From NCBI GenBank assembly GCA_963921425.1, contig OY992834.1, forward strand, positions 6,572,001 to 6,636,000: a stretch of 64,000 nucleotides of DNA, given 5' to 3'. Made by a program: the position numbers and the translations under genes. Under the pieces are notes generated by a model. That model ran no database searches, was not told the origin of the DNA, and saw only the letters and a list, made by a program, of their open reading frames with translations. Source of the stretch: Dryas octopetala. Its lineage: Eukaryota; Streptophyta; Magnoliopsida; Rosales; Rosaceae. The stretch's first letter is position 1, and each line of letters starts with the position of its first letter. Below, piece by piece: positions 1-10,736 of the stretch.

Positions 1-957
1 TTGACCAACACCAAGGATAAGGAGAAAGGTAAATTCCATTTCCAGTGCACATTTTGTGCAGGCAAGTCAGTGGTGGAGGCTGACCCTGAAGCAGATCTAC
101 AAACATCTCTGTCTGCAACTACATCTCTTGGAATAACCCAAGTATTCCGGCTTTTCGAACTGAAAGATGCCACACATGGGTTCAAGGAATTCAATGAGCT
201 CGGCCGGGGAAACTTCGGATTTGTCTACAAAGCTGTTCTATCTGATGGTAGGCCAGTAGCAGTCAAGAGGGCTAATGCTGCCACTATAATTCACACCAAC
301 AGCAGGGATTTTGAAGCTGAACTTGAAATCCTCTGCAACATTAGGCACGGCAACATTGTCAACCTGTTGGGCTATTGTGCTGAAATGGGGGAGAGGCTGC
401 TGGTTTATGAGTTCATGCCCCATGGAACCCTCCATGACCATCTCCATGGAGAACTCTCCCCTCTGGATTGGAACCTGAGGCTAAAAATCTCATTGCAGGC
501 TGCAAGAGGGATTGAGTACCTTCACAAAGAACTTAACCCTCCAATTGTCCATAGAGATGTGAAGACTTCAAACATTCTTTTGGACTCTGAGTGGGTGGCA
601 AGAATTGCAGATTTTGGGCTGCCAAGTGCCAACATTGATAGGGATTTGAATGGAGATATGGAGAGTGATGTGTACAATTTTGGGATTGTGCTGCTTGAAA
701 TATTGAGTGGAAAAAAAGCTCATGACAGGGACTGCTCACCTCCAGACATTGTTGAGTGGGCACTGCCATTGATAAGAAGAGGGAGGGCAGCTGCCATTTT
801 TGATAGGAATGTGGCTCTGCCAAGAAATGTGGAGCCATTGCTTAAACTTGCAGACATAGCTGACCTCACTTTGAGGGAAGATCCCGGCAACCGTCCTACC
901 ATGTCTGAGGTGGTAAGTATGGTGGAGCAGACTGTGAAGAATGGATTGACATTTTAG
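1..957 (+). CDS. CCR1: CRINKLY4-related receptor kinase (CCR1/CCR2 type), 3' part
   Basis: This is the C-terminal 318 codons of a receptor-like Ser/Thr kinase; the ORF is open at the left edge, so the ectodomain, membrane segment and true start lie outside the window. Visible motifs are the glycine loop GRGNFGFV (residues 68-75), VAVK lysine at 89, HRD at 184-186 and DFG at 204-206. After DFG only about 16 residues precede SDVYNFG, so the activation segment with its usual GTxGYxDPEY motif is missing. From memory, Arabidopsis CCR1 and CCR2 share this deletion and the wording around it, so it is a family trait and not damage here. The family is related to ACR4, which acts at the plasma membrane in epidermal and root cell-fate signalling. 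Catalytic activity is doubtful. CCR1 versus CCR2 is not decided. A truncated copy lies at 7602-8419. Confidence 0.85.
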   Translation: MTNTKDKEKGKFHFQCTFCAGKSVVEADPEADLQTSLSATTSLGITQVFRLFELKDATHGFKEFNELGRGNFGFVYKAVLSDGRPVAVKRANAATIIHTNSRDFEAELEILCNIRHGNIVNLLGYCAEMGERLLVYEFMPHGTLHDHLHGELSPLDWNLRLKISLQAARGIEYLHKELNPPIVHRDVKTSNILLDSEWVARIADFGLPSANIDRDLNGDMESDVYNFGIVLLEILSGKKAHDRDCSPPDIVEWALPLIRRGRAAAIFDRNVALPRNVEPLLKLADIADLTLREDPGNRPTMSEVVSMVEQTVKNGLTF

Positions 958-1501
958 CATTTGTAACATACATATGTTGCAAGCATGTGTTACATTTCAC
1001 CATGTTGCATTCTTTCTCACCAGTTCACAAAGCGAAGGAGATCATAATTGTAACTTTTATTTCTTTCGTTTTCCTTTTTCCCATTTGTTAATCTGGTGAG
1101 GGTTCTTTATATAAGGTATTAAGGTGCCATTTTTTTGCCTTCCTAGAAGCTTTGAGCTGCCATGCCTTCTTGTATCTTGGCAATGCTTTTCAACCAAATG
1201 GATATTTTATATAAAAAAATAGTGCATCAAAACAGAGTTTTGTAGAAATATATTATTGTGACATGTTATAATATTTTGGATCTAACTATGTGACGATATT
1301 TATTTTTTTCATATATGAATCCACTCTAGATTTCATCAATTTCTAACAAATACAACTATACTGATCGATGCTTCATCTGTTACATCATCTTATGACTAAA
1401 ATTTGAGTAAAACTTTGATGTTCTGATATTATTTCTTTTGTATCCCCCATAGTCTGCAGAATGATTCGAGAGTCATAATAATGTAAAAAATAAAATAAAT
1501 T

Positions 1502-1812
1502 GTGTAAGTTTAATGGGCCTCCAAAGTACTCAAAAAGGGGAAACGTAAAAGCAATGGGCCATTTGCATTGGGCTTCGGCCCACTTCCACTAATCAAATTG
1601 GTTGCCTAACTCGTTTCCATGATAAAAATTGCATTGTGGCTCATAATGATTAATGGTAGCATCAGATCATTATCTGCCAATTCTTGTCTCATAAGCTTGA
1701 GACCTTGACAATAGTTTCCTCAATATTATTTGAACTTTGTAGCCTCAAAGTTGGTTTGTCTTGCTTGTTGTTGCCTTGATGCTTAGTTTCCTCTCTGTTA
1801 TGGACAGCTGTG
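1502..1812 (+). repeat. Inverted duplicate A, with Site II-like promoter motifs
   Basis: This segment reappears in reverse orientation at 11690-12612. The copy here lacks about 600 bp that the distant copy carries in the middle. Its left part (1515-1595) contains several TGGGCC / GGCCCA motifs, the Site II element typical of promoters of plant housekeeping genes. No convincing gene follows: the ORF at 1761-1961 matches nothing I know. 1011-1501, between the kinase and this segment, holds the kinase 3' flank and AT-rich sequence with nothing recognisable. Confidence 0.7.
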
Positions 1813-1964
1813 AAAAGCAGTCTTTGCGGGACGATGCACAGCTTTTCACTTGCCTTGCCATTGCGGGACGATGCACTAGCCTTCCCTTTGCTTTTGTCGG
1901 ACGATTCATTGGGAAGAAGAAAGCTGATACCTCAACATTTGAGAATTTCTGTTGGCCATGAATC

Positions 1965-2114
1965 ATGATTCCGTAATATCTGCACAAAAGTTAGAGTTAT
2001 GAATGTATGATTCCCGAATATCTGCACAAAAGTTAAGAGTTATGAATGTATGATTCCCTAATATCTGCACAAAGTTAGAGTTATGAATGTATGATTCCCG
2101 AATATCTGCACAAA
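1965..2114. repeat. 41-43-bp tandem repeat, ~3.6 copies
   Basis: Units begin with ATGATTCC at about 1965, 2007, 2050 and 2091. They differ by single bases and by small indels in an A-run. It is a local minisatellite that does not encode a repeat protein. Confidence 0.85.
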
Positions 2115-2933
2115 GGCCACCATGAAGACTTTTACCTGGGTTCTGCTACCAGCCCTGTGAGAGCTAGTTTTCGCTTAGCATGGTATTTGGCTGGATAACC
2201 AACACCACCACCACCACCATCCTCAATTGTAGAAGAGGTTTGTGCACTTGCTGGCCCTTACTCTGCTTAGCGACAAATGTGGTCCAGTTGAACGACTCAT
2301 CGAGCAAGAGCAACTCCGAGCCATCTTTCAAGATGCCTGAATTAAATGCAGATGACGATCATGGCTACATGTTTGGCCTAGGACTTTAGGTGAATTCCCA
2401 GGACTCCAGGTGAAACTCAGGAACATTGCCACAATTATACCTACTATCCATGGCAGAGGCTTTTATGATGAGACCCCAGAGATTGTTGACTGGTGGAATG
2501 ATAGTGGAGCTGTGATCCTTCCAGGTCCACAGTTTGTTGAGTTTATGTGTGTGAAGGAAGCAATCCTTGCGATTTGTCGTGTTTATTTTTCACTGATTAC
2601 CAAATAAAACAAAGTGAACAGATTGTTTGCCATGATTATGATTTTCCTTGTACCATTATCATCAGATTCCATAATAAGATGCAACAAGGTTTTACTTCTA
2701 AAGCAATGGAACGATCAGTTAGTAATTTAATGCCAAACCAATACTGCCTTGAATTTCCACAAAGTAACCCATTTATTATGAAAAGCATTATTCTGTTGAT
2801 ATTTCTACCTGTTTACTTGTAGACATCATATAACTTCTGCACATGCTGCCTATTTGTTCAATTGGTCTCCACTTGAAAGTGGGTTAAGTTGCACTGGTGG
2901 ATGGTGAGTCCTGTGCTCGGGTTGCCATTTGAG
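2115..2933. other. No supported gene; two unrecognised short ORFs
   Basis: Short plus-strand ORFs at 2180-2389 and 2410-2607 have plausible amino-acid composition (for example the stretch EIVDWWNDSGAVILPGPQF in the second) and could be exon remnants. I do not recognise them, and neither is flanked by convincing splice sites. Confidence 0.3.
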
Positions 2934-3347
2934 TTACATTTGGCATTCATGTTTCCGCCATTTAGTGTTCCAATAATTTTTGACATTCTTGGGCAGGACA
3001 AGAGAGGAGGATGAAGCACTTATTGCATATATGGCAGCACATAAGGACGAGAGTTGGAGAGAAATAGCAAGTAACTTAAACATAGGCCGAAGTCTGCGTA
3101 GTTGTTGGTCTTGATGGATCAACCACCTCGACCCGAAGCTAAAGAAAGGACCACTAAGTAATGATGAAAAAAATATCATCCATCAATTGCATGACCACTT
3201 ATAAAGATGAAAAGGACAAGTGGTCCAAGATAGCCTTTCATGTAATTTCGTAAAACTTTTATTTATTTTATTAATTGGAATTTAGTAATTTACAATGAAC
3301 TGTGTGATCTTAGGACGAACGCCTAAGAATGTCAAAAATTATTAGGG
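2934..3347 (+). pseudogene. MYB repeat pseudogene, folded-back plus-strand copy
   Basis: 2999-3252 on the plus strand translates as a two-repeat MYB DNA-binding region (EEDEALIAYMAAHKDESWREIA..., WINHLDPKLKKGPLS...). It is broken: the second-repeat junction reads SCWS-stop-WINHL (TGA near 3113), and two bases are lost near 3199 compared with the sister copy. After an intron-like stretch, 3312-3345 reads GRTPKNVKNY and then a stop. On the opposite strand, 2990-2934 carries the natural continuation, PKNVKNYWNTKWRKHECQM, so the original second exon appears to have been split by the inversion event. The gene family is R2R3-MYB-like transcription factors; subgroup not assignable. Not expected to make a working protein. 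Confidence 0.75.
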
Positions 3348-3780
3348 ACCCATTGAAACTCATTCAAAGAACACACAGTCAAATGAGTTTCGATAGGACC
3401 CTAATAATTTTTGACATTCTTGGGTGTTCATCCTAGGATCACACAGTCAAAACTCATTTATTGTAAATTACTAAATTCCAATTAATAAAATAAGTAAAAA
3501 GGTTTCCGAAATCACATGGGAGGCTATCTTTGACCACTTGTCATTTTCATCTTTATAAGAGTGGTCATGCAATTGATGGATGATATCTTTTTCATCATTA
3601 CTTAGTGGTCCTTTCTTTAGCTTTGGGTCGAGGTGGTTGATCCATCGAGACCAACAACTATGCAGACTTCGGCCTATGTTTAAGTTACTTGCTATTTCTC
3701 TCCAACTCTTGTCCTTATGTGCTGCCATATATGCAATAAGTGCTTCATCCTCCTCTGCTGTCCATGAACGTCTTTCATTC
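2973..3780. repeat. Long inverted repeat formed by the two MYB copies
   Basis: Arms of about 380-400 bp (roughly 2996-3355 and 3391-3765) are reverse complements with scattered substitutions and small gaps, separated by about 35 bp. The sequence AATAATTTTTGACATTC occurs at the left boundary (2972) and again at 3405, which suggests a short homology used when the copy was folded back. Confidence 0.85.
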
Positions 3781-3836
3781 TTCTTGCCCTTGGATGCCTC
3801 AGCCATGCTTACCTTGTTAAAAAATACCAACTTCAT
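3391..3836 (-). pseudogene. R2R3-MYB-like gene, truncated minus-strand copy
   Basis: Exon 1 runs on the minus strand from an ATG at 3806 (MAEASKGKKNERRSW...) and encodes one full MYB repeat with its spaced tryptophans (SWTAEEDEA, SWREIA, CWSRWINHL) plus most of the second (KWSKIASHV). An upstream in-frame ATG at 3836 is possible. The donor side is degraded and the frame reads into AT-rich sequence. The exon-2 counterpart near 3440-3405 reads GxTPKNVKNY with an internal stop and another stop where Trp is expected. The third-helix end of repeat two is therefore lost unless rescued by splicing to the separated fragment at 2990-2934. MYB factors bind DNA in the nucleus; this copy is probably non-functional. 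Confidence 0.7.
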
Positions 3837-3849
3837 ACATTAAGTACAG

Positions 3850-4888
3850 ACACATTGATGAATTATGAAAAGAAAGGCAACAAACTAAACTATTCGTATA
3901 TCTACTTATTTCAATACACATTGAACAGTCTTTAAATCTAATAAAGTAATATAAGCAAACTCAATGACTTAAAAGGCTAAACTTTTGGTATATCCAACGA
4001 AAAGAAAGACAACAAACTAAACCCAATGAAAAGAAAAGCAGCATTCAAGTACAAAGAAATTAATATAAAGCATACCCAGTCCTTTTTGCTTCAATTTGAA
4101 GATAAGTTAGGAAAAAAAGTCAGATCTGGGGAAGGTTTCTCCAATGCTAAAGTTGAAATTTTCCCTAAATCTTTTTTTGTTTGGGTTTTTAGTCTAAAAT
4201 CTGACTATTTGAGATTTGGGGAGAGTTTGGGGAGCCTCATTCATTTAACTTGATTTTGGAAAAATTTTAGGTAAATCTCAAATTTGGGGAGATTTTAGGA
4301 AAATGGTCAGAGTTCTGTTTTATTACTTTATATCATTTTTTAGGTTTAGGAAAGGAGATGCTCTAAGCAAACTCAATGACTTAAAATGCTATAATTTACT
4401 CATCCAAGTATGATTTTAGAGTTTAGAGAGTAACATGCTATAATTCACAGAGAAATAACTAGAAGAACAAAAGGAGAAAATCTGACAGAAGAAAAAAACA
4501 GAGAGCCTAGAACTTGGAGGACAGGGGAGGCCGTCTGGTCCAAAACAAAAGGCAAAGAGAGTAAGATACATAAAAAAAAATAAAAACAAAAAGGCAAGAC
4601 GTGAATGATTACCTCCTCCTGCACTAAACTTCGAGAACTGGAGATGTAGGACCTCCGACGAGTCGCACCAAAGCTGGAGTTCAGAGAAAATGAAAATGTA
4701 GAGAGAGTAGTCGATCTGGGTTAGTTAATGGATTACTTGATGCCTTCTTCAGTCCTCTCTCTAGCATTAATATCATCATAAAGTAGTAGGTCACTCCTCT
4801 CTTATGCCTTCTTCACTTCCCATAATGATATACTGTCATAATTCTGATGCCTCTTTGTGCAGTTTACAACCAGTTCTAAAAACGAACA

Positions 4889-4929
<41 letters not shown>

Positions 4930-5318
4930 AACCAGCCTATTAAAAAGTGGGAGAGAGGATGGATAGGGGAATTGGGCTGAGACTGGCCCGTTAAAAGGCT
5001 TTACACCTTGGGCATGAGGCCGGCCTGCCTCAGCCTGAATATCACCCAAATCTACGGGGTATCCGCTGAGCTCAAGTTAGACTTTGAATAAGAAGATTGT
5101 GGCCCTTTGGGTGGCTTTCAAACATTACAACTCAATTTATTTTTGGTCAACAAACATTACAACTCAATACAAGTCCTTGAGCTTAAGCCTAATCACAGCC
5201 AAATCTAAACTCAGACATAATTAACTAGTCAGTGCTTGGGTGGAGTGCTTATTGGAAAAATTCATGAAAAAGGGAAATTATTGTGTGTGATCATAACATT
5301 ACATGACATATTTAATCG
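3850..5318. other. No gene seen; (CT)n microsatellite at ~4893-4928
   Basis: AT-rich spacer. The ORF at 4026-4253 is low-complexity and unsupported. A perfect CT run of about 18 units lies at 4893-4928. Confidence 0.6.
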
Positions 5319-5560
5319 AGGTCTATTTGACACTACTTTTTATAAGCGCTTATAATCAGTAGCGTTTTTGTTGGAAGCACTTCAACTCATAAGCACATAT
5401 AAATTTTTATAAAAAATTCAAGTGCTTCTCAAAAAATCACTTAAAAACACTTTTATAATCCAAAAACACTTTTATTTATTTCTGTCATACGTAATTAAAA
5501 GCGTTTTTACTAATCTAAAAACACTTTTGCCAATTTTAAAAACAGTGTCAAACGGGCTCA
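5319..5560. mobile_element. MITE, same family as 27350-27615 (opposite orientation)
   Basis: The ends are imperfect inverted repeats (GAGGTCTATTTGACACT at the left, and TGAGCCCGTTTGACACT when the right end is reverse-complemented). The interior is rich in AAGTGCTTTT / AAAAGCACTT type motifs. Reverse-complemented, it aligns over its length with the element at 27350-27615. Non-autonomous DNA element; superfamily not settled. Confidence 0.75.
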
Positions 5561-5973
5561 TAGTATGACAATCAAATTTATAAAAATTATGTTATGTGCA
5601 CAATCATTAATGATAAGGATTTATGATTTTAAAGTTTAGATATTAATAATCATTAATGGAATAATCCTAAGCTCACAAGAATTACCCATGTTGCCATTCT
5701 TTTAATCTCAACATTTATTCACTTGTCAAACCCCTTGAATTCCGGTGATTAACCCAATCCCATAAAATTTTCCGGAAAATACTCTTCAGTTTTGTTCGAA
5801 TTTCACTTCCAATTATAGTTTACCTATGCCTCCTTTAATTAATTAGTTGGGAAATTTCACTAAATAACCTCTTTTGGAGATTGAATTACTTGTTTAACCC
5901 TGACAGTAAAATTAGCTTTTCTAATCCTTTTGGCATGTGAAATGTCTACAATGCCTTTTATATAAATATTTCA

Positions 5974-6163
5974 TTCAACAATGCTAATTGTCCCACATTT
6001 TTTTTCCCACATTTGTATTCCACCTGATGTGTCATTACTGGAAGGGTATTTCTTTTTTTTTTTTTAGGTTTAATTTTTTAATTTTTAATGTCCAATGTAT
6101 GAATGCCATGTAATATGGTATGAAATTGTGGTATAAAAATGTGGTAAGTGTAGCATTACTGTA
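5974..6163. mobile_element. Short MITE-like element
   Basis: The left end (CAATGCTAATTGTCCCACATTT) pairs imperfectly with the right end (AAAATGTGGTAAGTGTAGCATT). A related right end occurs at about 60860-60897. A T-run fills the middle. No coding capacity. Confidence 0.55.
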
Positions 6164-6342
6164 TTTCATTAACAACTAAAAATTCATAAGGTAAGAAAAT
6201 ACATAAGGTATATCTAACTTTTTTTTTTGCTACTCTGTGACTTAGCTTACGGCATAGACAACTTTGATTCATTATTGTTTCACTTCTATGGAGATGAATG
6301 TAATTAGACAGTATAAAGTTGAATATTTTGGTATTAATTTTC

Positions 6343-6890
6343 GAGGAAATTACAGATTTGGTCCACTTATTTTATATCTAGTTCAATTTTGGTACACGAT
6401 ATTTTTTAAGTTCTGTTTTAGTCCATTAATTGTTTCATTTGTTCAATAAAGGTCCATATTTGTGACTTTAAATCCTTTGAGTTGTGTTTTCTTCAATTAT
6501 AATTGAAGTATAAGTTATATTTCATTATTTCTTAGTCATTAAAATAAATTTGGAGTATTAGAAACTAAGAGAATTAAGATTGGGTGAAGTTTGAAAAATT
6601 GGCAGTTTCGGGTACCCTACTTTGGGGTCAATTATCTTGAGTTTTAGAATTCCAATTTGAATGATCTTTATATGGTTGTAAAGAAGAAATACATAGCTTT
6701 AAAACAAGTATATGTTTGCTAAATTTGGATAAGATTTGATAGGGTAAAAGACATGCCAAATTTGAGAAAACAAATCTGGACCTTTATTGAACAAGCGGAG
6801 CAATTAATGGACCAAAACATAACTTAAAAAAGATTGTGGACTAAAATTGAACTAGGTATAAAATAACTAGACTAAATCTGTAATTTCCTC
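6343..6890. mobile_element. TIR element (MITE), copy 1, with 8-9-bp target duplication
   Basis: Long terminal inverted repeats begin GAGGAAATTACAGATTTGG and extend for over 100 bp. The flanks read TTAATTTTC at 6334-6342 and TTAATTTTT at 6891-6899, a target duplication of 8-9 bp that fits hAT or Mutator-type insertion. No ORF. A second copy in opposite orientation lies at 54924-55472. The region 6900-7540 after it shows nothing recognisable. Confidence 0.85.
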
Positions 6891-7601
6891 TTAATTTTTA
6901 CTGAGAAATTTGATGTTCAATTCGAGCCGTTAGATTACTCATCAACAGTTTTTGTATTAGTTGATTACTTTGTGGAACATGAAAGTGGTGATTATTCTAC
7001 ACTTTATTTTATTTTATTTGGGCCTGAAGTTGGTTTGGATTAATGGTGAATTGGTGATCAATATTGTTCTAAATTTAAAGATAATAAAAATAGGGACCCA
7101 ATTGTTGTTTAAATTGTGAAATGTGTTTTGACAATGATCTTTTGCTCAGATGGTATTCTGTTTCTTTCTTTGATTCTGCTCTCTTGGTATGCAATTTTTG
7201 ATCAAGTAAATTTTCCACTGCCTGTCTCTCCTTAAGTATCTATTAGACATGATGTATATTAAATTTTCTACCAAATTCAAGTAATTAAGCTTGAAACTAA
7301 ATGATAACAAACTCATTTGTTCAGAATATGAGTGCTTTGATACGGTAATTAGATTGCATTGTTTCATAAAATCGACCCTTATTAGCTCACAAAAAAATAA
7401 TATTTATAAAATTTGGAGATGGGTTTCAAGACTCACAAAAACTGATATGCGTTTGTAATTTATGTGGCATTCTCTGCTAAACCCTAACTTTGCATCAACC
7501 AATTGAAACATCTCTGCCTTATGAATGTTTCTGTTTTACAGTGCTACCTACTTAGTAGGAAGTTCGACACCCAATATTGATGGGACTATTTTGCCCCTTT
7601 T

Positions 7602-8419
7602 AATGAGCTCGGCCGGGGAAACTTTGGATTCGTCTACAAAGCTGTTCTTGCTGATGGTAGGCAAGTAGCAGTCAAGAGGGCTAATGCTGCCACTATAATT
7701 CACACCAACAGCAGGGATTTTGAAGCTGAACTTGAAATCCTCTGCAACATTAGGCACAACAACATTGTCAACCTGTTGGGCTATTGTGCTGAAATGGAGG
7801 AGAGGCTGCTGATTTATGAGTTCATGCCCCATAGAACCCTCCATGACCATCTCCATGGAGAACTCTCCCCTCTGGATTGGAACCTGAGGCTAAAAATCTC
7901 ATTGCAGGCTGCAAGAGGGATTGAGTACCTTCACAATGAACTTTAACCCTCCAATTGTCCATAGAGATGTGAAGACTTCAAACATTCTTTTGGACTCTGA
8001 GTGGGTGGCAAGAATTGCAGATTTTGGGCTGCCAAGTGCCAACATTGATAGGGATTTGAATGGAGATATGGAGACTGATGTGTACAATTTTGGGATTGTG
8101 CTGCTTGAAATATTGAGTGGAAAAAAAGCTCATGACAGGGACTGCTCACCTCCAGACATTGTTGAGTGGGCACTACCATTGATAAGAAGAGGGAGGGCAG
8201 CTGCAATTTTTGATAGGAATGTGGCTCTGCCAAGAAATGTGGAGCCATTGCTTAAACTTGCAGACATAGCTGGCCTCACTTTGAGGGAAGATCCCAGCAA
8301 CCGTCCTACCATATCTGAGGTGGTAAGTACGGTGGAGCAGACTGTGAAGAATAAATTGACATTTTAGCATTTGTAACATACATATGTTGCAAGCATGTGT
8401 TATATTTCATCATGTTGCC
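7602..8419 (+). pseudogene. Truncated CCR1/CCR2-type kinase pseudogene (direct duplicate)
   Basis: Nearly identical to 193-1010, including the first 50 bp of 3' flank after the stop. It starts abruptly at the codons for NELGRGNFGF, so everything upstream of the glycine loop is missing. One extra T near 7945 (ACTTTAACC against ACTTAACC) shifts the frame between the lobes, leaving a downstream frame 7945-8367 with HRDVKTSN and DFG and ending in a TAG. The high identity implies a recent duplication. It has the same short activation segment as the parent. A short kinase-like peptide starting at the ATG at 7939 is conceivable but unsupported. Confidence 0.9.
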
Positions 8420-8942
8420 TCAGTGACATGGATTACCATGTAAATTAAGATACTTGCCATATCAGATGTTGTACAAAATATTTTACACTTATCAGTCCAA
8501 ACTCCAAACACTGTATATTAACCATTCTCTTCCCCATTTTCCTTTTATTTCCAAAACTCATCATTCAATTGCTAAAACATGAAACGAAATACTCTAGATT
8601 TCCATTCCCACCTCCAACCCAGCAGCCCCACCCTTCCTATAGACATCCTTACCGGCAGTCCAACACCTTCTACCTCCACCGCCCGCGGAGCCTAACCACA
8701 TAGTTCAATAACGAATCATTTATCAAAATAATAATAAAAACAAATAAACTCTGCACTAAGTATGAATCTATGTGAATTTTCTGTCATCTAGCTGTTATTT
8801 TCACATTGCAAGACGATGAATTCTGAAACTGTTTTCACATTGGTCAACAGTTTAGCATCCTTCACATAATATATGTTGAACTCAAGTTAATTTGCTGGTT
8901 TCTTGAGCAGAACTCAAAAGGGGTACAAGATTAATAGCTAAT

Positions 8943-10182
8943 AGATAATGAAGAGGTATTGAGGTAAACAGGTTTTGATTATGTAACCAAAACATAATCA
9001 CTTTTTTGACTACATACACAAAGAATCACTTTTTTGGCTACATAGACAAAAAAACAAAAAAAAACTGTAACTATATAAATTATATAAATGTATACGTTAC
9101 ATACACCAGCCAGAATGTGAGATCAGTTCATCATCCATGATTAACTCATTAATTGTAGCTAGCCCACAGATCAGCATCAGGACGAGCTCCAGGAGCTTCC
9201 CAAAAATGCCGGGTGCCAGACAGGCCCAAAGAGATCAGGACCGTGATGACAAGAAGGAGAAAAAGAAACAGCATGAGGAAACCATTAGAGAGAAGAGACT
9301 GAAAAAAGAAGAGAAAGAAAGACAGGCTTTGGAAAAAAAAAAAAAAAAAAAAAAATTCAGGCATTGTGATTGGAGCACAAGGGCCTTTCTCCTTGGTTGA
9401 TTCATTGGTGCCGCCTTGCTACTCAGTCTATTATTCCTTGGCGCCGCCTTGCTCCCCCTCCCCAGACCCTTGTGCTCCATTCACAATACCTGAATTTTTT
9501 TTTTTTTTTTTTTCCAAAGCTTATCTTTCTTTCTCTTTTTTTTTTTCAGTCTCTTCTCTCTCATGGTTTCTCATGCTGTTTCTTTTTCTCCTTCTTAGTT
9601 CTGATCTCTTTGGGCCTGTCTGGCACCCGGCATTTTTGGGAAGCTCCTGGGCTCGTCATGATTCTGATCTATGGGCTAGCTAGAATTAATGAGTTAATGA
9701 TGGATGATGAACAGATCTCACATTCTGGCCAGTGCATGTAATGTACACATTTATATAGTTACACTTTTTTTTTTTGTCTATGTAGTAAAAAAAGTGATTC
9801 ATTGGCTATGTAGCCAAAAAAAAGTGATTCATTGGCTATGTAGCCAAAAAAGTGATTATGTTTTGGTTACATACTCAAAACCTATTTACCTAATGTCTAG
9901 TAAAAAAAGTGATTCATTGGCTAGCTATGTAACAAAAAAAGTGATTCATTGGCTATGTAGCCAAAAAAGTGATTCATTGGCTATGTAGCAAAAAAAGAGT
10001 GATTCATTGGCTATGCCAATAAGCCAAAAAAGTGTGATTCATTGGCTATGTAGCCAAAAAAGTGATTCATTGGCTACGTAGCCAAAAAAAAAAAAGTGAT
10101 TCATCGACTATGTAGCCAAAAAAGTGATTATGTTTCGGTTACATAATTAAAACCTATTTACCTCAATGTCTCTTCATTATCT
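8943..10182. repeat. Large palindrome (inverted repeat with ~80-bp loop)
   Basis: The left arm 8943-9385 and right arm 9466-10182 are reverse complements, with the centre near 9425. The arms share, in mirror order, AGATAATGAAGA, the GTGATTATG / TACATA block, a TGCCGGGTGCCAGACAGGCC block and an A-run or T-run next to the loop. The right arm is about 270 bp longer because of a tandem array (9795-10125). The left arm also holds a Lys/Glu-rich ORF (9137-9400) ending in a poly-Lys A-run, possibly a captured exon fragment of unknown origin. A transcript through here would fold into a long hairpin. Confidence 0.85.
9795..10125. repeat. ~28-bp tandem array, about nine units
   Basis: Units read GTGATTCATTGGCTATGTAG followed by CC and an A-run of variable length. 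One diverged 57-bp unit at 9852-9908 contains the GTGATTATG / GGTTACATA variant also found at the palindrome ends. The left arm has only about two equivalents (near 9000-9050), so the array expanded after the palindrome formed. No spacers of uniform length, so not CRISPR-like. Confidence 0.85.
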
Positions 10183-10340
10183 ATATTACTTTAAAGTCAC
10201 ACTAATGGTTACACATCAAGATTATAGATTCATTTTCATAAGTGAATTCTATTCATGCCAAAACAAAATTAGTAAATTAATGCATGTGATACATTTTACA
10301 TTAGTCATTAATTAATCAAAGAGATGATAAAAATTTATTA

Positions 10341-10568
10341 GCTATTAAATGTTTACTCAATGTTTTCAACTTTTCCTGCAAACTTTTTTTCTTTTTTCAA
10401 TGTTTACATGAGTATTGATATTAACAATCAAAAGAAGAACTATTCCACAATGTATGTATGTATTCATTTTAATCAGCTAATAAAATCAGATCAAATATTA
10501 ATTGTTCACAGGATATGTGATCAAACTAACATGTATAGGAAGTCTACATCCCTTTCAAACCGGCCAAG
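10341..10568. repeat. Inverted duplicate B, left copy
   Basis: 10341-10420 is the reverse complement of 13800-13888, and 10421-10568 of 13265-13432. The distant copy carries about 370 bp extra between the two blocks. Together with duplicate A this shows repeated inverted copying in this region. Confidence 0.75.
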
Positions 10569-10736
10569 TCTATAAACTACCAATGCAAATCCCGGTGACA
10601 CCTCTAGAGCTGCTATAGTCCAGACAAAGTGTGCTTCACAAGAAGAGCCATTATTTCTTCTCCAACCCATTTGTTTCCTCTATTTTTTTCACTCACACTT
10701 TGTGTTTAGTTTATAAGTTTTCAATTCATCAGAAAC

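Noticed and set aside
238..969. Minus-strand ORFs over the receptor kinase (repeated at 7548-8379)
   Set aside because: Antisense shadows conserved only because the kinase segment is duplicated.
4026..4253. 75-codon Lys/Phe-rich ORF
   Set aside because: AT-rich chance frame without domain or splice evidence.
9366..9741. Two overlapping plus-strand ORFs with poly-Phe
   Set aside because: They are the mirror arm of the palindrome read through T-runs.
9795..10125. Regular ~28-bp repeats resembling a CRISPR array
   Set aside because: Units are directly adjacent with no unique spacers, in a plant nuclear context; it is a minisatellite.
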